Made by a program: the position numbers and the translations under genes
Notes under the pieces: generated by a model
The model's database searches: none
Told to the model about the DNA's origin: nothing
The model's input: only the letters and a program-made list of their open reading frames with translations
Shown: in pieces, positions 21,201 through 29,900 of the stretch
Position numbering within the stretch: position 1 is the first letter of the stretch
How the letters are laid out: every line of letters begins with the position of its first letter
DNA from: Branchiostoma floridae
Taxonomy: Eukaryota; Chordata; Leptocardii; Amphioxiformes; Branchiostomatidae
Assembly (NCBI RefSeq): GCF_000003815.2
Contig: NC_049995.1
Location: 2,214,154-2,278,153, forward strand
Length of the DNA: 64,000 bases
Direction: 5' to 3'

Positions 21201-23588
21201 TCATCTAAATGCTATTAAAACTAAATTCAAAGCGTTTCCACCTATTCTTGCTACCTTTTAAATTTTCAGTCTATTGCTGTAGTGGGCTGTCTCTGAAAAA
21301 TTTTTCTCACTGGATTGGACTTTTTTGGTTGCGCCCTGGGCAGAGTCCACAGTTATTTGAGAAATATGGGGGACAGGAGCGTCTAGAAGGAGAGAGTGGA
21401 CTTAGTCCGGACAAGTCTTCCGAGATAATGATGATGATACTGACCTTCTCCCTCCTGTGCTTCTCCTCTTTACTGATGCCATCAGCTGGAGCAATGTCTC
21501 CCACAATGCTCTCTGCCATGTCATGGACAAGGGCTATCTTGATGCACCTGGAACAAAAAGCACTCTGTCTACACCGGTTGGACTATTAACTGATAGGTGA
21601 CTGATTGATTGATCTTATAGGGTAGTCCCTTCAGTCTAGATGACTGATTTCCAAGGGAGCCCTGAACATGTTCGCACATGTTTACACGGCGGGGTTATAC
21701 CGCCCCTTATGGGGTGACATACCCTTTCGCTGGTAAATCACCGTGTGGCTGATACGGTATGGAGGTTCGCCAGGCCTCCATCCGGGTGATTTGAAGTGAA
21801 TCACCAACTCCAGACAGAAGGGTTTGTTCCATCTCACACCGCACCATCGCACGTGTGGGGGTTCTTTAACGTGCATGGGGTGTGACTCTCCCCATACACG
21901 GGACCTCCATTTAACGTCCTATCCGAGGGACGGCCCTAGCCGAAGCTAGGTACTCATTTTCACCTGAGTATAGTGAGGAAATTCGTGTAAAGTGCCTTTC
22001 CCAAGGGCACAAGATCGGTGACACGCAGCCGGATTTGAACCCGCAACCTCTCGGTCACGAGGCACAAATCCTGCCACTGCGCCAGGCGATCTCACACCAG
22101 TGACTAGCACATTTTAGATTTTCAAACTGTTCTTTCTCTGTGACAATGTTTGAAATATGATTGTAAATGATATATTGAATTTGGTGTTTTACCTTTTGTT
22201 TTTTTGTCTTACATCTTGTATCATGTTCCATTTATGAGATCAAGGGTAATACTAGTTGCAGTTCAGTCCCTAAATAATCTAGTGGAAGAAAGTCTGAGGA
22301 ATAATCTCCAAGTAGATCCAACAGTAGCCAAGATAGTATCAAAAGCTGGCAAAGAAGTGCAGCTGTCCTAGAAGCGTGCAGTAGCCAAACAAACTCCCAA
22401 GCCAGCTAAACTCCTCTGCCAGCTTTTGATACTACAGTCAAACCTGTCTATAGCGGCCACTCAAGGGACTGGTCAAAATTGGCCACTATAGAGAGGTGGC
22501 CACTATAGAGAATATGCTAATTAATTGACCACAAGCAATAACTTACACATGGTTTTAGTACCCACTGATCTTTATTCACATAATACAGTACTGTACATGT
22601 ACTGCAATGATTTTACACTATATGTATTAAGAAAACAAAAGCTATAAAAAGTTTTAATTGTTCTACAGTTGATATTGTCTGAAGAGACCGGTATCGTCAT
22701 ATTTCTTTGATCTTTCGTCTTGTATCCTTTGATACTTCACCGTCCGTGTGTTCCCGCTCCCGTTCACACGTCAGATTCGCCCATTATGCTAATGTGGTAC
22801 TCACAAGAAAAGTCACATCATTTTAGACTTATCTCTTAATAAATGTAAGAATAACATCCACCATAGTCTGAAGTTCATATCATTTTGTCTTTGTAACAAT
22901 TTATTTAGAAATTTTTGTGATGTAAATTAACCTAAGCGATAGTGTATTAGAACGTAACTTTAACACAATTTACCTCCGTAATATTGGTGTCGTCTATTGA
23001 CCTTATATGACCTCGTTTGTCGGCGGGTATGGGTAGCGCCAGGTTGACGAAGTTTTGGTTTGAAAATAAGTCACAGAGGTTTTAAATCCGGCGTAGGGTG
23101 ACGATACGGCCGCTGTATATGGCCGAACGCGTGCCGAAACATAGATCAGCGGTCCGCGTGGCCGTAAACGGCAGTGTTTTTGTTCCTGCGGGACCGGAAA
23201 TCGTGTGGCCGTGGCCGCGTTGGACAGGTGGCCGCTAAGCCTATTTCTTAATCATTAAAAATCCAAGGGACCGACAAAAAGTGGCCACTATGGGCAGGTG
23301 GCCGTTATGCAAAGGTGGCCGCTAATACAGGTTTGACTGTATCTTATGCTACCGCATCTGCTTGGAGATTACTTAGGAAGTTCCCTTTGTGGAAAGTCAT
23401 GTATTTAGTCAAAGTATCACTACAGACTCAGAGGATCAGTTCCAATTCAGATTCAAAACTTACTTGTCCCTGTTGAGGCCTCCCTCCCCATCCAGTAAAA
23501 ATGCCATGATGGCCATCCTGTACATGTGGTCAGCTACACTCTCCACGTTCTGGACACCCCGCAGGACCCAGCCTGTCCGAGGGACTCT
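12078..23588 (-). CDS. HDDC2: HDDC2, HD-domain 5'-deoxynucleotidase (five exons seen, N-terminal exon missing)
   Basis: Exons 23588-23464, 21547-21445, 14393-14325, 13743-13605 and 12241-12078 have consensus splice sites and join in frame to 199 codons plus stop. The product matches vertebrate HDDC2 along its length: RVPRTGW, ADHMYRMAIMA, LVHDMAESIVGDIAPAD, SKEEKHRRE, STAEAKAVKDLDKFDM, QAFEYE, GQLQDF. Metal ligands of the HD fold are present: His of ADHMYRM, His-Asp of VHDMAE, and Asp of the LDKFD segment. The family (bacterial YfbR, yeast YGK1) dephosphorylates deoxynucleoside 5'-monophosphates. The C-terminal tail after EDLNRLR is acidic and Ser-rich. The first ~28 residues (expected hydrophobic helix before RVPRTGW) were not found between 23.6 and 25.4 kb. 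Introns hold a SINE and a nested transposon. Confidence 0.92.
12338..13054. mobile_element. ~717-bp TIR element, right member of an inverted pair
   Basis: Ends AGAGTCCATTCCAAGTCACC / GGTGACTTGGAATCGACTCT. Read in reverse complement it follows the 11128-11825 element closely over its whole length, including the CCATTATTTACCATTTTC and GGTTCAGTGGGCTGG blocks. It lies in the intron before the last HDDC2 exon. Confidence 0.85.
13605..13743 (-). CDS. HDDC2: HDDC2 exon with third metal-ligand region
   Basis: 139 bp, acceptor TTTATAG, donor GAGGTTAG, phase 0 to 1. Encodes EYEMESTAEAKAVKDLDK, FDMVLQAFEYETLQN, RPGQLQDFFNSTR. Strong match to vertebrate HDDC2. Confidence 0.9.
13805..14080 (+). pseudogene. 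Possible LINE reverse-transcriptase C-terminal remnant
   Basis: A 91-codon frame contains VPLQKQFLSWTAKRWKSL then PPVYNFSAFKVNVHRYLL, resembling the end of non-LTR ORF2 proteins (aromatic-x-Trp-x-Ser-Leu-Pro, then a serine/Phe-Lys helix). It is antisense within an HDDC2 intron. Only a general pattern match; it could be chance. Confidence 0.4.
14325..14393 (-). CDS. HDDC2: HDDC2 exon, 23 codons
   Basis: 69 bp, phase 0 to 0, acceptor CTGTGGCAG, donor GAGGTCAG. Encodes EAMLHLSGMVGGEVGKEL then YSLWE; vertebrates have a comparable EAM...LYELWE segment. It is isolated by a 7-kb intron from the HD exon. Confidence 0.85.
14785..15185. repeat. Three diverged tandem units (110-185 bp)
   Basis: GTAGC(A/T)GTATATTTGATGAG recurs near 14791, 14970 and 15083, each followed by CAGAA(T/C)AA, TTATCTACAT and a GGATGAAAAAAT(G) segment. 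The repeats create a 187-codon minus-strand open frame that I do not consider a gene. Confidence 0.7.
15441..17984. other. HDDC2 intron, no recognisable feature
   Basis: AT-rich sequence without convincing exons. There is a small duplication (GTCTGT(A)ACAGTGTGCT near 16749 and 16780). Nothing else stands out. Confidence 0.6.
17985..18091. mobile_element. Foldback element, TAGCCTGGTATCCAGCCGTA family
   Basis: Arms TAGCCTGGTATCCAGCCGTA + TTATAGCTCCCAAGTCTC pair with the right half around a ~25-bp loop. The flanks AATTGTGA (17977-17984 and 18093-18100) match over 8 bases, one base offset from the family's 9-bp duplication. Relatives are at 32796 and 59331. Confidence 0.85.
18711..18779. repeat. 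Near-perfect ~34-bp-arm palindrome
   Basis: TAGATGATGGTTCAAACTCT + TCTTCAGATAATATC meets its inverse at AAAATTTT with essentially no loop; one indel and one mismatch. The direct repeat CATCCCAAACATT flanks it at 18652 and 18788. It could be a tiny foldback element or a cruciform-forming intronic site. Confidence 0.85.
19545..19605. repeat. Repeat fragment shared with 52565-52650
   Basis: CTGCCGAACAAATTCTCTGCCG followed by CCTGGCTAAAAG occurs here and near 52590. An unclassified interspersed repeat. Confidence 0.6.
19920..20185. repeat. Tandem duplication, ~145-bp period
   Basis: TCTCCAGGTGATGC(A/C)ACACACAGAA followed by CTAGTGT(G/A)GCCTC, then CACC..CCTGACCTTTC, appears twice (about 19945 and 20088). 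Confidence 0.75.
20273..20475. mobile_element. Partial TAGCCTCTACCAGGC...CCTAC element interrupted by another insertion
   Basis: Left part TAGCCTCTACCAGGCTTTCC then GGGGTGCGTGGATGATAGAA, ending GGGGAGTCA. Matches the left third of the elements at 42717, 51398 and 59250. The right half is missing here. Confidence 0.6.
20357..20457. mobile_element. 101-bp foldback TAGCCTGGAGTCCAGCC, perfect 9-bp target duplication
   Basis: Ends TAGCCTGGAGTCCAGCCTT and its inverse. GGGGAGTCA at 20348-20356 is repeated exactly at 20458-20466. Inserted inside an older element of a related family. Confidence 0.9.
20508..20690 (+). repeat. Interspersed repeat (TGCTGCAGTACCAAGG family)
   Basis: AGTTATGCTGCAGTACCAAG, GGGGGCCCAAAATCTAATC, then CCAGCCGTTCTTTTCTTGAG, TTATCTTGTTCACAGACACA and CATAGAGGTAAG. 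Same order of blocks as 2240-2515 and 39700-39860. Confidence 0.6.
21445..21547 (-). CDS. HDDC2: HDDC2 exon with HD motif
   Basis: 103 bp, acceptor TGTTCCAG, donor AAGGTCAG, phase 2 to 0. Encodes CIKIALVHDMAESIVGD, then IAPADGISKEEKHRREK. Contains the defining His-Asp pair and the following Glu that fixes substrate geometry in YfbR-type enzymes. Confidence 0.92.
21601..22095 (-). mobile_element. tRNA-headed SINE (~495 bp)
   Basis: Reads from right to left. A tRNA-like head has A box CTGGCGCAGTGGCAGG (22085-22070) and B box GGGTTCAAATCCGG (22042-22029). A long central body contains TTTAACGT blocks, resembling conserved central domains of marine-invertebrate SINEs. The 3' end is TGATTGATTGAT-type simple repeat at 21601. 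It sits in the HDDC2 intron about 50 bp from the HD-motif exon. Confidence 0.75.
22302..23371. mobile_element. TAATCTCCAAG(C/T)AGATC foldback element, split by a pogo-like insertion
   Basis: The left arm TAATCTCCAAGTAGATCC...AGTATCAAAAGCTGGC pairs with GCCAGCTTTTGATACTA (22417-22434) plus TATCTTATGCTACC...GGAGATTA (23340-23371). The uninterrupted relative at 42222-42407 shows the continuous right arm. Confidence 0.85.
22435..23339. mobile_element. 905-bp pogo/Tigger-like non-autonomous element
   Basis: TA duplications at both ends. The TIRs CAGTCAAACCTGTCTATAGC and, on minus, CAGTCAAACCTGTATTAGCG continue into repeated GTGGCCACTATAG motifs. No transposase frame. Nested in the 22302-23371 element. 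Confidence 0.85.
23464..23588 (-). CDS. HDDC2: HDDC2 exon with RVPRTGW and first HD-fold His
   Basis: 125 bp, acceptor TTTTTCCAG, donor AAGTAAGT, phase 0 to 2. Encodes RVPRTGWVLRGVQNVESVA, then DHMYRMAIMAFLLDGEG and GLNRDK. The phase-0 start implies the upstream exon ends on a codon border. Confidence 0.9.
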
Positions 23589-23708
23589 CTGGAAAAACAA
23601 CATAAACAATGACAAAATACCCCCGTCATGTTACTGTATATGGGTGCAAGATTGGAGGTACAATATAATTCGTACAATGAGGAACAATTATATTATGTTT
23701 ACATAATT

Positions 23709-24406
23709 GAGAAATTTAATTTAAAAAGGGTAATAGGTGATTTTTTTAAACTTCAAAACACCTCTGTATGAGTATGATGGTCTTAGCCATAATTTGCAAC
23801 TTTTTCAACTGTTTGAAAAAAGATCTGATGTCACCTTTAGAATGTGATACTATGTATGTTTTTGCATTTGCTTGCTGCTTACATGTGCATCTTAAGAGTA
23901 TAAACTAAATTGACTGGTCTTTTAATCATATTGTTTAGAGGGTATGAAGCAGGCTGTAGCATTTCCCGTATGGCAGAAGTCCCAACTTTTCTTAACTCTC
24001 CATGCAGAGGGCTAGTGGGAAGAAAACAGGACGTATATAGGGTCCCATCTTCCCCACTAACTTCTACATCCCCTTGAAGAGTAGAGCTATTCTTATTCAA
24101 GCTGACACATTTATTGCCTCTGATAGCTAGAGCTATGTATGTGTATTTCCCATACGTTAGAGCCTTTCTGATGACCCTTTGTAGCTCTCTCATAGCCCAC
24201 ATCCAAGAAAAGACTATCCCGCAATTTCTAAGGCTTTGTCTCAGTAAGACTGTAGCTGTTTGTCTCTATAAGTGAGCCTGTGTATTTGGAGGCTAATTGA
24301 GTGAAATATAGGATGTTGGCGACCAGTATACAACTGTTCATATAAGTACAATGTATTATCCTTAAGGTGGACTCTCACTGCACTTGCGGCACCGGTGCGG
24401 CACTAT
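23709..24406. other. Region upstream of HDDC2 RVPRTGW exon, no exon recognised
   Basis: An open frame of 107 codons at 24202-23879 (minus) has no recognisable domain and no HDDC2 similarity. The missing HDDC2 first exon should lie to the right of 23588 but was not identified. Confidence 0.4.
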
Positions 24407-24715
24407 TAGCCTCCTTCACCGGAGTCTCTGGGAAGCTTGGCAATTTTTTTTGGGGGGGGGGATTTTTTTTTGGGGGGGGGGGCGGTAGGTCGATTCGCGA
24501 TTTTTAACCGGGAATATTATGCCGGGAAAGGAATATATGCCGGGAAAGGAATATACACCGGAAAGCTTGTACGGGCTAGGCGAAATTGGCTTCCCAGTAC
24601 TGGGAAGCCAATATTCCTTTCCCGGCATATATTCCTTTTCCGGCATAATATTCCCGGTTAAAAATCGCGAATCGACCTAAAAACCCGCTTCCCAGAGAGG
24701 CCAGTGAAGGAGGCT
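24407..24715. mobile_element. 309-bp foldback element, TAGCCTCCTTCACCGG family
   Basis: Ends TAGCCTCCTTCACCGGAGTC / GGCCAGTGAAGGAGGCTA. Inner arms AATCGCGAATCGACCT and GAATATATGCCGGGAAAGGA pair around CCCAGTACTGGGAAG. Two T/G homopolymer blocks (24448-24482) occur on one arm only. Relatives are at 44093 and 47576. Confidence 0.9.
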
Positions 24716-25430
24716 ATTTCACTAGCCATTTCTTGATTCTGCTTTTCAATCCTTTGGAGTCTTCCCCTACCCCATGGCTCACATTGAAATTGCATAACCA
24801 TAGTAGTGTTACTTCTGATTCAATATCTCTGTCTATCTCTACACTACACACCAACTGAAGCTGTCTGAACAATACAATCAAACTCAGGAAACCTATAATT
24901 GTATTGACTACATGTAAAAAAGGGCAAACAGAAGGGAAAAAGCAACAACACATGTTCAATGTTCTTTAATACTAGGATTGACAGCTGGTATGGAGGCCAT
25001 AACCAGTGGCCATAACATTCAAGATAAACTACAATGTACTGTGCTCTTTAAAGAATTAATCTTTACTCAAAAGGAGTTTCATACATTAACTCCATATCTT
25101 GATAATAACTCCATATATTGATAAACTCCATATCTTGATACCAATACTCTTTTAAACTTCTTGAAGACTGCCATGTTGAGTTGATAATGATAAGAAGTCC
25201 ATGTAGCATTGTTCTCATACTAAGCATAGTAATATTAGTATTAGCAAGCATTCATTCAAGGACCACTTCCATAGAATATCTATTCTCAACATTTCCAAAA
25301 GTCTGTATTTCCTTTGCACTTTCCTTATAATTATCATTTAGTAGTGATTTACATGTACTCTTCCATATCTTGTTTTCATCAATGCAAACTTAATTTCAAC
25401 AATTATACTGGTGCTCCATCATGAATCATC

Positions 25431-25436
25431 TTTATT
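25431..25436 (-). terminator. Candidate MRPL15 polyadenylation signal AATAAA
   Basis: TTTATT on plus, 31 bp beyond the MRPL15 stop codon. A short 3'UTR would be normal for this gene class. Confidence 0.5.
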
Positions 25437-25467
25437 ACTTAAAGTTATACAAAATGAGTCATGGCTT

Positions 25468-26358
25468 TCAAGACTTGTAGAACTCCAAGAGCTCTGGATC
25501 TGTTGGTTTCAGGACAGTTTTCCTATTCAAGTCCACCAGCCAGCCTGCCCCAAGTCCAAACAGAACCTGTCTTGGGTCCTTCCTTATACTCAACATCTCA
25601 AAACGTTCTTCCAAGGAAAGGTCAGGCAACTTGTAGCCATACTTCTCTGCTAGGGCCAGACGAGCTTTCTGGATTTCCTTCGGATCGGCAAGATATCCTC
25701 GAGACTCCGCGCTCGTGTAGTATTCCACCAAGTCTTCGGGCGGAAGCGCACGCTTCGGAATGGGAGTGCCCTTGGCGAAGAATCCTATTGGGTCCACCAG
25801 GATATGTAAGGACATGGGATCATAGTATGACATGGTTATCGTTCCACCGTTTCGCTCAACAGTGGCGATGGCCAGCTCCGAGGCGTACTGCACCTCGATG
25901 TTGATCTTGGCTTGGAAGATGTCCGCCCCCTCTTCCACGAGGTTGATTCCGTAGTGTTGCCTCTTGGGATTGATGTTCAAGGCGCGGCCTATTGTGAGCG
26001 AAGCGAGATCGATGGGCTGCGTGGTGTCGATGCGACCCATGTCGATGAGATACTGTAGACGGTAGAGCGAGAGTGGAGGGTACTGTCTACGGCGGCTGTG
26101 GTTTTCGTAGTAACCATATTTGGGGATCCGCAGGTAGAACGGAGTGTTCCCACCTTCAAATCCAAGCCTTGGCCTGGTACCTCTTTGACCTTGACCCTTG
26201 TGACCTCTACCGCATTTCCGTTTCGACTTACCGCCCCCCATACGGCGTGGTGCTTTAAAAAACGAGCCAGGGAGGGGTTTGATGTTGTTCAAACCGACGC
26301 GAGGGAGGTTTTTGAGGAGGTTCAGCGCCCCACGTGTGCCCTTGCCAGCGGACGCCAT
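25468..26358 (-). CDS. MRPL15: Mitochondrial large ribosomal subunit protein uL15m
   Basis: A 296-residue single-exon frame from ATG 26358 to TAG 25468. It matches vertebrate MRPL15 end to end at the usual length. The short basic N-terminus ([11 protein letters not shown]) serves as import signal. The L15 glycine/arginine-rich rRNA-binding segment is [15 protein letters not shown] then [12 protein letters not shown] (residues 41-70), followed by [12 protein letters not shown] (72-83), [18 protein letters not shown] (89-106), [19 protein letters not shown] and the animal-specific tail [40 protein letters not shown]. It acts in the 39S subunit near the peptidyl transferase side. No introns are seen, whereas vertebrate orthologues are multi-exon. 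The intact frame and shared promoter argue for a working gene rather than a dead retrocopy. Confidence 0.97.
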   Translation of the reverse strand: MASAGKGTRGALNLLKNLPRVGLNNIKPLPGSFFKAPRRMGGGKSKRKCGRGHKGQGQRGTRPRLGFEGGNTPFYLRIPKYGYYENHSRRRQYPPLSLYRLQYLIDMGRIDTTQPIDLASLTIGRALNINPKRQHYGINLVEEGADIFQAKINIEVQYASELAIATVERNGGTITMSYYDPMSLHILVDPIGFFAKGTPIPKRALPPEDLVEYYTSAESRGYLADPKEIQKARLALAEKYGYKLPDLSLEERFEMLSIRKDPRQVLFGLGAGWLVDLNRKTVLKPTDPELLEFYKS

Positions 26359-26665
26359 CTTGGATTTTCCTTCAGGAGAGCTCTAGTCAAAGAAACCTGA
26401 ATATATCCCAACGAAATCGGTAAAATGGAACCTCTTATAGTCAGGGAACGATCAAGAACCACGTAACAGTTCCTCAACACCTAGAACTGGAGAAAACACC
26501 CACTTTTAGCTGTCCGACGAGCATCATGAATTCGAGCAGTTTTCCCCTGGACGCCGCCATGTTGTTCTATGAGGTAACCAATCACAGCCGCTGTAAGAAA
26601 ATGTGCTAAAACCAAAGTCTGTGATTGGTCAATTTCAGCAAAAGGTCATAGACCAAAATGGCGGC
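26351..26665. promoter_or_regulatory. Bidirectional promoter of MRPL15 and MRPS28
   Basis: The two start codons are 299 bp apart, head to head. Each ATG lies in a YY1/TISU-like box: CAAGATGGCGTC on minus (26362-26351) and CAAAATGGCGGC on plus (26654-26665), each one base from the TISU consensus. CCAAT boxes occur at 26578-26582 and, inverted, 26624-26628; another GCCGCCATG is near 26553. No TATA box. Such boxes go with very short 5'UTRs and housekeeping mitochondrial genes. Confidence 0.75.
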
Positions 26666-26924
26666 CTTCATGCTTGCAAAAAGTCGTCTGATTCTCACAA
26701 ATTTCAGAGTTTTAACGTGCCAAAGAAAGTTTTGTACAAGTGACAAAGGACCAGGGGAATTTTTAGACGATGCGGGAGAAAAATTGAGAGGAGAAAGCCC
26801 ACCAGAGACAGCTAAAACGGAAGAAACGCCGGTGAAAAGGTCAGGATTTGCGAAGGCCTTTGAAAAGCATGAAGACTGGGAACACATAGAGGAAAAGCTC
26901 TCTGCACCTTCAGAATTAGACCAG
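26658..26924 (+). CDS. MRPS28: MRPS28 exon 1 (presequence and first [10 protein letters not shown] motif)
   Basis: 89 codons, ending at CAG before GTAAAC, phase 0. Reading through would add VNITLV and a stop soon after; the donor is preferred because the next exon restores the conserved protein. Confidence 0.9.
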
Positions 26925-29900
26925 GTAAACATAACGTTGGTCATATTGTTTCATGTAAGTTGAAAACTATAAAACGCAGGACGAAAATAGAGCGATATAC
27001 ACGTTTTATATATCCCAAGTGTCACTGAATTAATATCATAAACTACAGATATGAATACTAGTATTGGTGCATTTTGTTATTTATAAGTGTGAACATTTTT
27101 TTCTGTGACGTATCTTTGATGTCTAGAACCATGTGTGGTATTGACCAGAGTGCTTGGCACGCCCCAGTTTTTTTGGGTTTCAAATGGAGGCAGCACACCC
27201 TCAAGTCTAGCGACCAGACCTGCAGTGGCGCCCTCTCTCCGAAAGGAGGAGGAACGCCCGCCTCACCTTTTTCTATAAAGTAGTCAACAATGATATTAAC
27301 ATAGACGCCAGCAATATTCTGAAGCCTGCCCAAGGGCGTACCCGGGGTAGTCACGACTTCAAATATCAACACATATTTGCACGCACCGATATCTACAAAC
27401 ATTCTTTTTTCCCACGCACAATTCCCGAGTGGAATGCCCTGCCTGGCACGGTTGTAAGCGCTCCCAACGTTGAGCACTTCCGTGCCAGGCAGGCGGCCTG
27501 CCCGCCCTAACCCGGGAGCCTCAGCTCCCCCCCCCCCTACTTTTGCCCCTCGCGGGGTCATTTGGGGGTATCCTATGCAGATGCAGATGCAGACCATCTA
27601 GATCTCTTCCAGGGAACAAAGCAAAATAACTGTACATGGGGTGAGAGGATATTCCTTCAGCTACAAGATCAACTGAGTTCTGATCCTTCAACTTCTCTAA
27701 TAATACCCCGACTTCTATTAGGATAGGATCTTAGATGGAGATCATGTTTTTGAACATGTTAAAGAACATACCACAGCCATGCCAGATATGCAGCTTGTAC
27801 TAGTACTTACTCATCAGTTCACACCAGGTATGTTATGCCATAAACATAAGGTAGTAAACTGGGTATGAAATACAAACAAACATTAACTTAACAAACTTTC
27901 TTTGCAAACTTAATAAACACCATTTACCATTTGTTTAGGATACAAGCACAGAGAAGAAGGATCCTCCCAAGCTGTCTGGATTTGCTGCAGCTTTTGAAAA
28001 ACATACAACTTTAAAGGACTCAACTGTAAGTACCGGGTACACACAAGATCACAGTTGATTTCATTGGCAAACAAATTCTGCTTGCATTATTGTTAGGCTA
28101 CTTTAAGTTCAATATTGAGTATCACATCTTATTAAACAGATGTATCTTGATATTGACTTTTTTTTGCTGTTACTTTACTCAGAAAAGGTACCTTATATTT
28201 GAATATTAATCTATTGTGAAATAAGTGAAAATCTAGTAATGTTATAAAAAATGAATCTAAAAATGATTCATAAGGTATGTTGTAAAACATCCAACGTATG
28301 TCACAAAACAACCTGATTGTTTTCAGCACTTCATATCATACACCGTATGACTCTAATACTACTGCTACTAGTACTACTTCATAATCATATCTAGTGTATC
28401 TGTGGGGAATGCAATCCACAAAAGTTTGTTTTCGAAACCATTGGTTCAGGTATTTTGGAATGTGACAACTTTATTTAGATCCCTTCATTTTCTTTTTTTT
28501 TTAAATCAAGGAAACTTGATCTGCTTCTACGTTGTAAATGTTGTCCATTACAGACTACTTACATCCTATTCCTATCTCCTACTCTTCCAGTCGGACTCTC
28601 CGATTCCAGATGAGAGTTTTGCGTCCATGTTGCGGAGATCCCCGCTGGTGCAGCTGGGCGATGTGAAGGACAGGATCGTGCTGGGGAGGGTCTTCCATGT
28701 GGTGGAGAGGGACCTGTATATCGACTTTGGGGGCAAGTTCTACTGTGTATGTCCCAAACCTGGCAAGGAACCTGAGTGAGTATTATCTTTATGATCTACA
28801 GATATAGCTGTGTACGTAAAGAAATTTTAGGTACAGGTACAGGTACGCTGGTTTAGGTACATGTATGGACCTTTACCTGTATCAACTTTGGGGGCAAGTT
28901 CTACTGTGTATGTCCCAAACCAGGGAAGGAACCTCAGTGAGTATCATCTTTATGATCTACAGATATAGCTGTGTAATATTATTTTGTAAGAAATTTTAGG
29001 TACTGGTACAGTTACACTGGTTTTGGTACAGGTATGGACCTTACCTGTATCGACTTGCAAGTTCTACTGTGTATGTTCCAAACCTGGGAAGGAACCAGAG
29101 CGAGTATTACCTTTATGATCTACAGATATAGCTGTGTAATATTATTTTGTAAGAAATTTTAGGTACTGGTACAGTTACACTGGTTTAGGTACAGGTATGG
29201 ACCTTACCTGTATCGACTTGCGAGTTTTACTGTGTATGTTCCAAACCTGTGAAGGAACCAGAGTAAGTATTACCTTTATAATCTCCAGATATAGCTGTGT
29301 ACGTAAAGAAATTTTGGGTACTGGTACAGGTACATTGGTTTAGGTACAGTTATAGACCTTTACCTGTATCGACTTTGGGGGCAAGTTCTAGTACTTCTAC
29401 TGCGTATGTCCCAAACCAGGGAAGGAACCAGAGTGAGTATGACCATATCTATAAATGTAACTGGGATAGTGGAGTTTTCTTTCGCAGAACCGGCAAGAAG
29501 CAAATCTCCAGTAATAGAAGCTCTAAGGAAGATGTCTAATTGGCAGTTATACCTGCTACTCACTCACTCTCTGGTTTAACGTCAATACAGATACAGATGT
29601 TTCAATGTGTACAAAAAGTTTGTGCACTGGTATGGTTGACAGGTCTATTTTTCACTTTGAGATTTGTGTGAAGAGAAGATTGGTCTCAAATCTGTATCAT
29701 GTGGCTAAAATCTCCTTCCACCTCCCACACATAATTCACTCCAGCAATGCCTGTGGATTATAGACATTTATAAGGTTATTCCATCATTTTAACAATACCA
29801 AGAACACACAAATCATCCTCAGTGCCCATCTTAGCACTGGTGATGGTATTTTGGCAAGAATGCAGACATGCAGGGCTCAAAATGTACCTTTTCCTGCATA

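Noticed and set aside
22029-22085. A genuine tRNA gene on minus
   Set aside because: A and B boxes are present but the stems do not form a full cloverleaf and the sequence continues into a SINE body.
23879-24202. 107-codon minus-strand frame
   Set aside because: No recognisable domain or splice partner; kept only as an unexplained open frame.
24714-24959. Candidate HDDC2 first exon (FLSLIVLFRQLQ)
   Set aside because: Only a vague hydrophobic resemblance to the expected segment; no proper donor of phase 0 and a Cys-rich low-complexity start.
28850-29445. Extra coding exons of MRPS28
   Set aside because: The copies lack acceptors and the exon's 5' part, and exon 3 joins exon 4 directly in the conserved protein.
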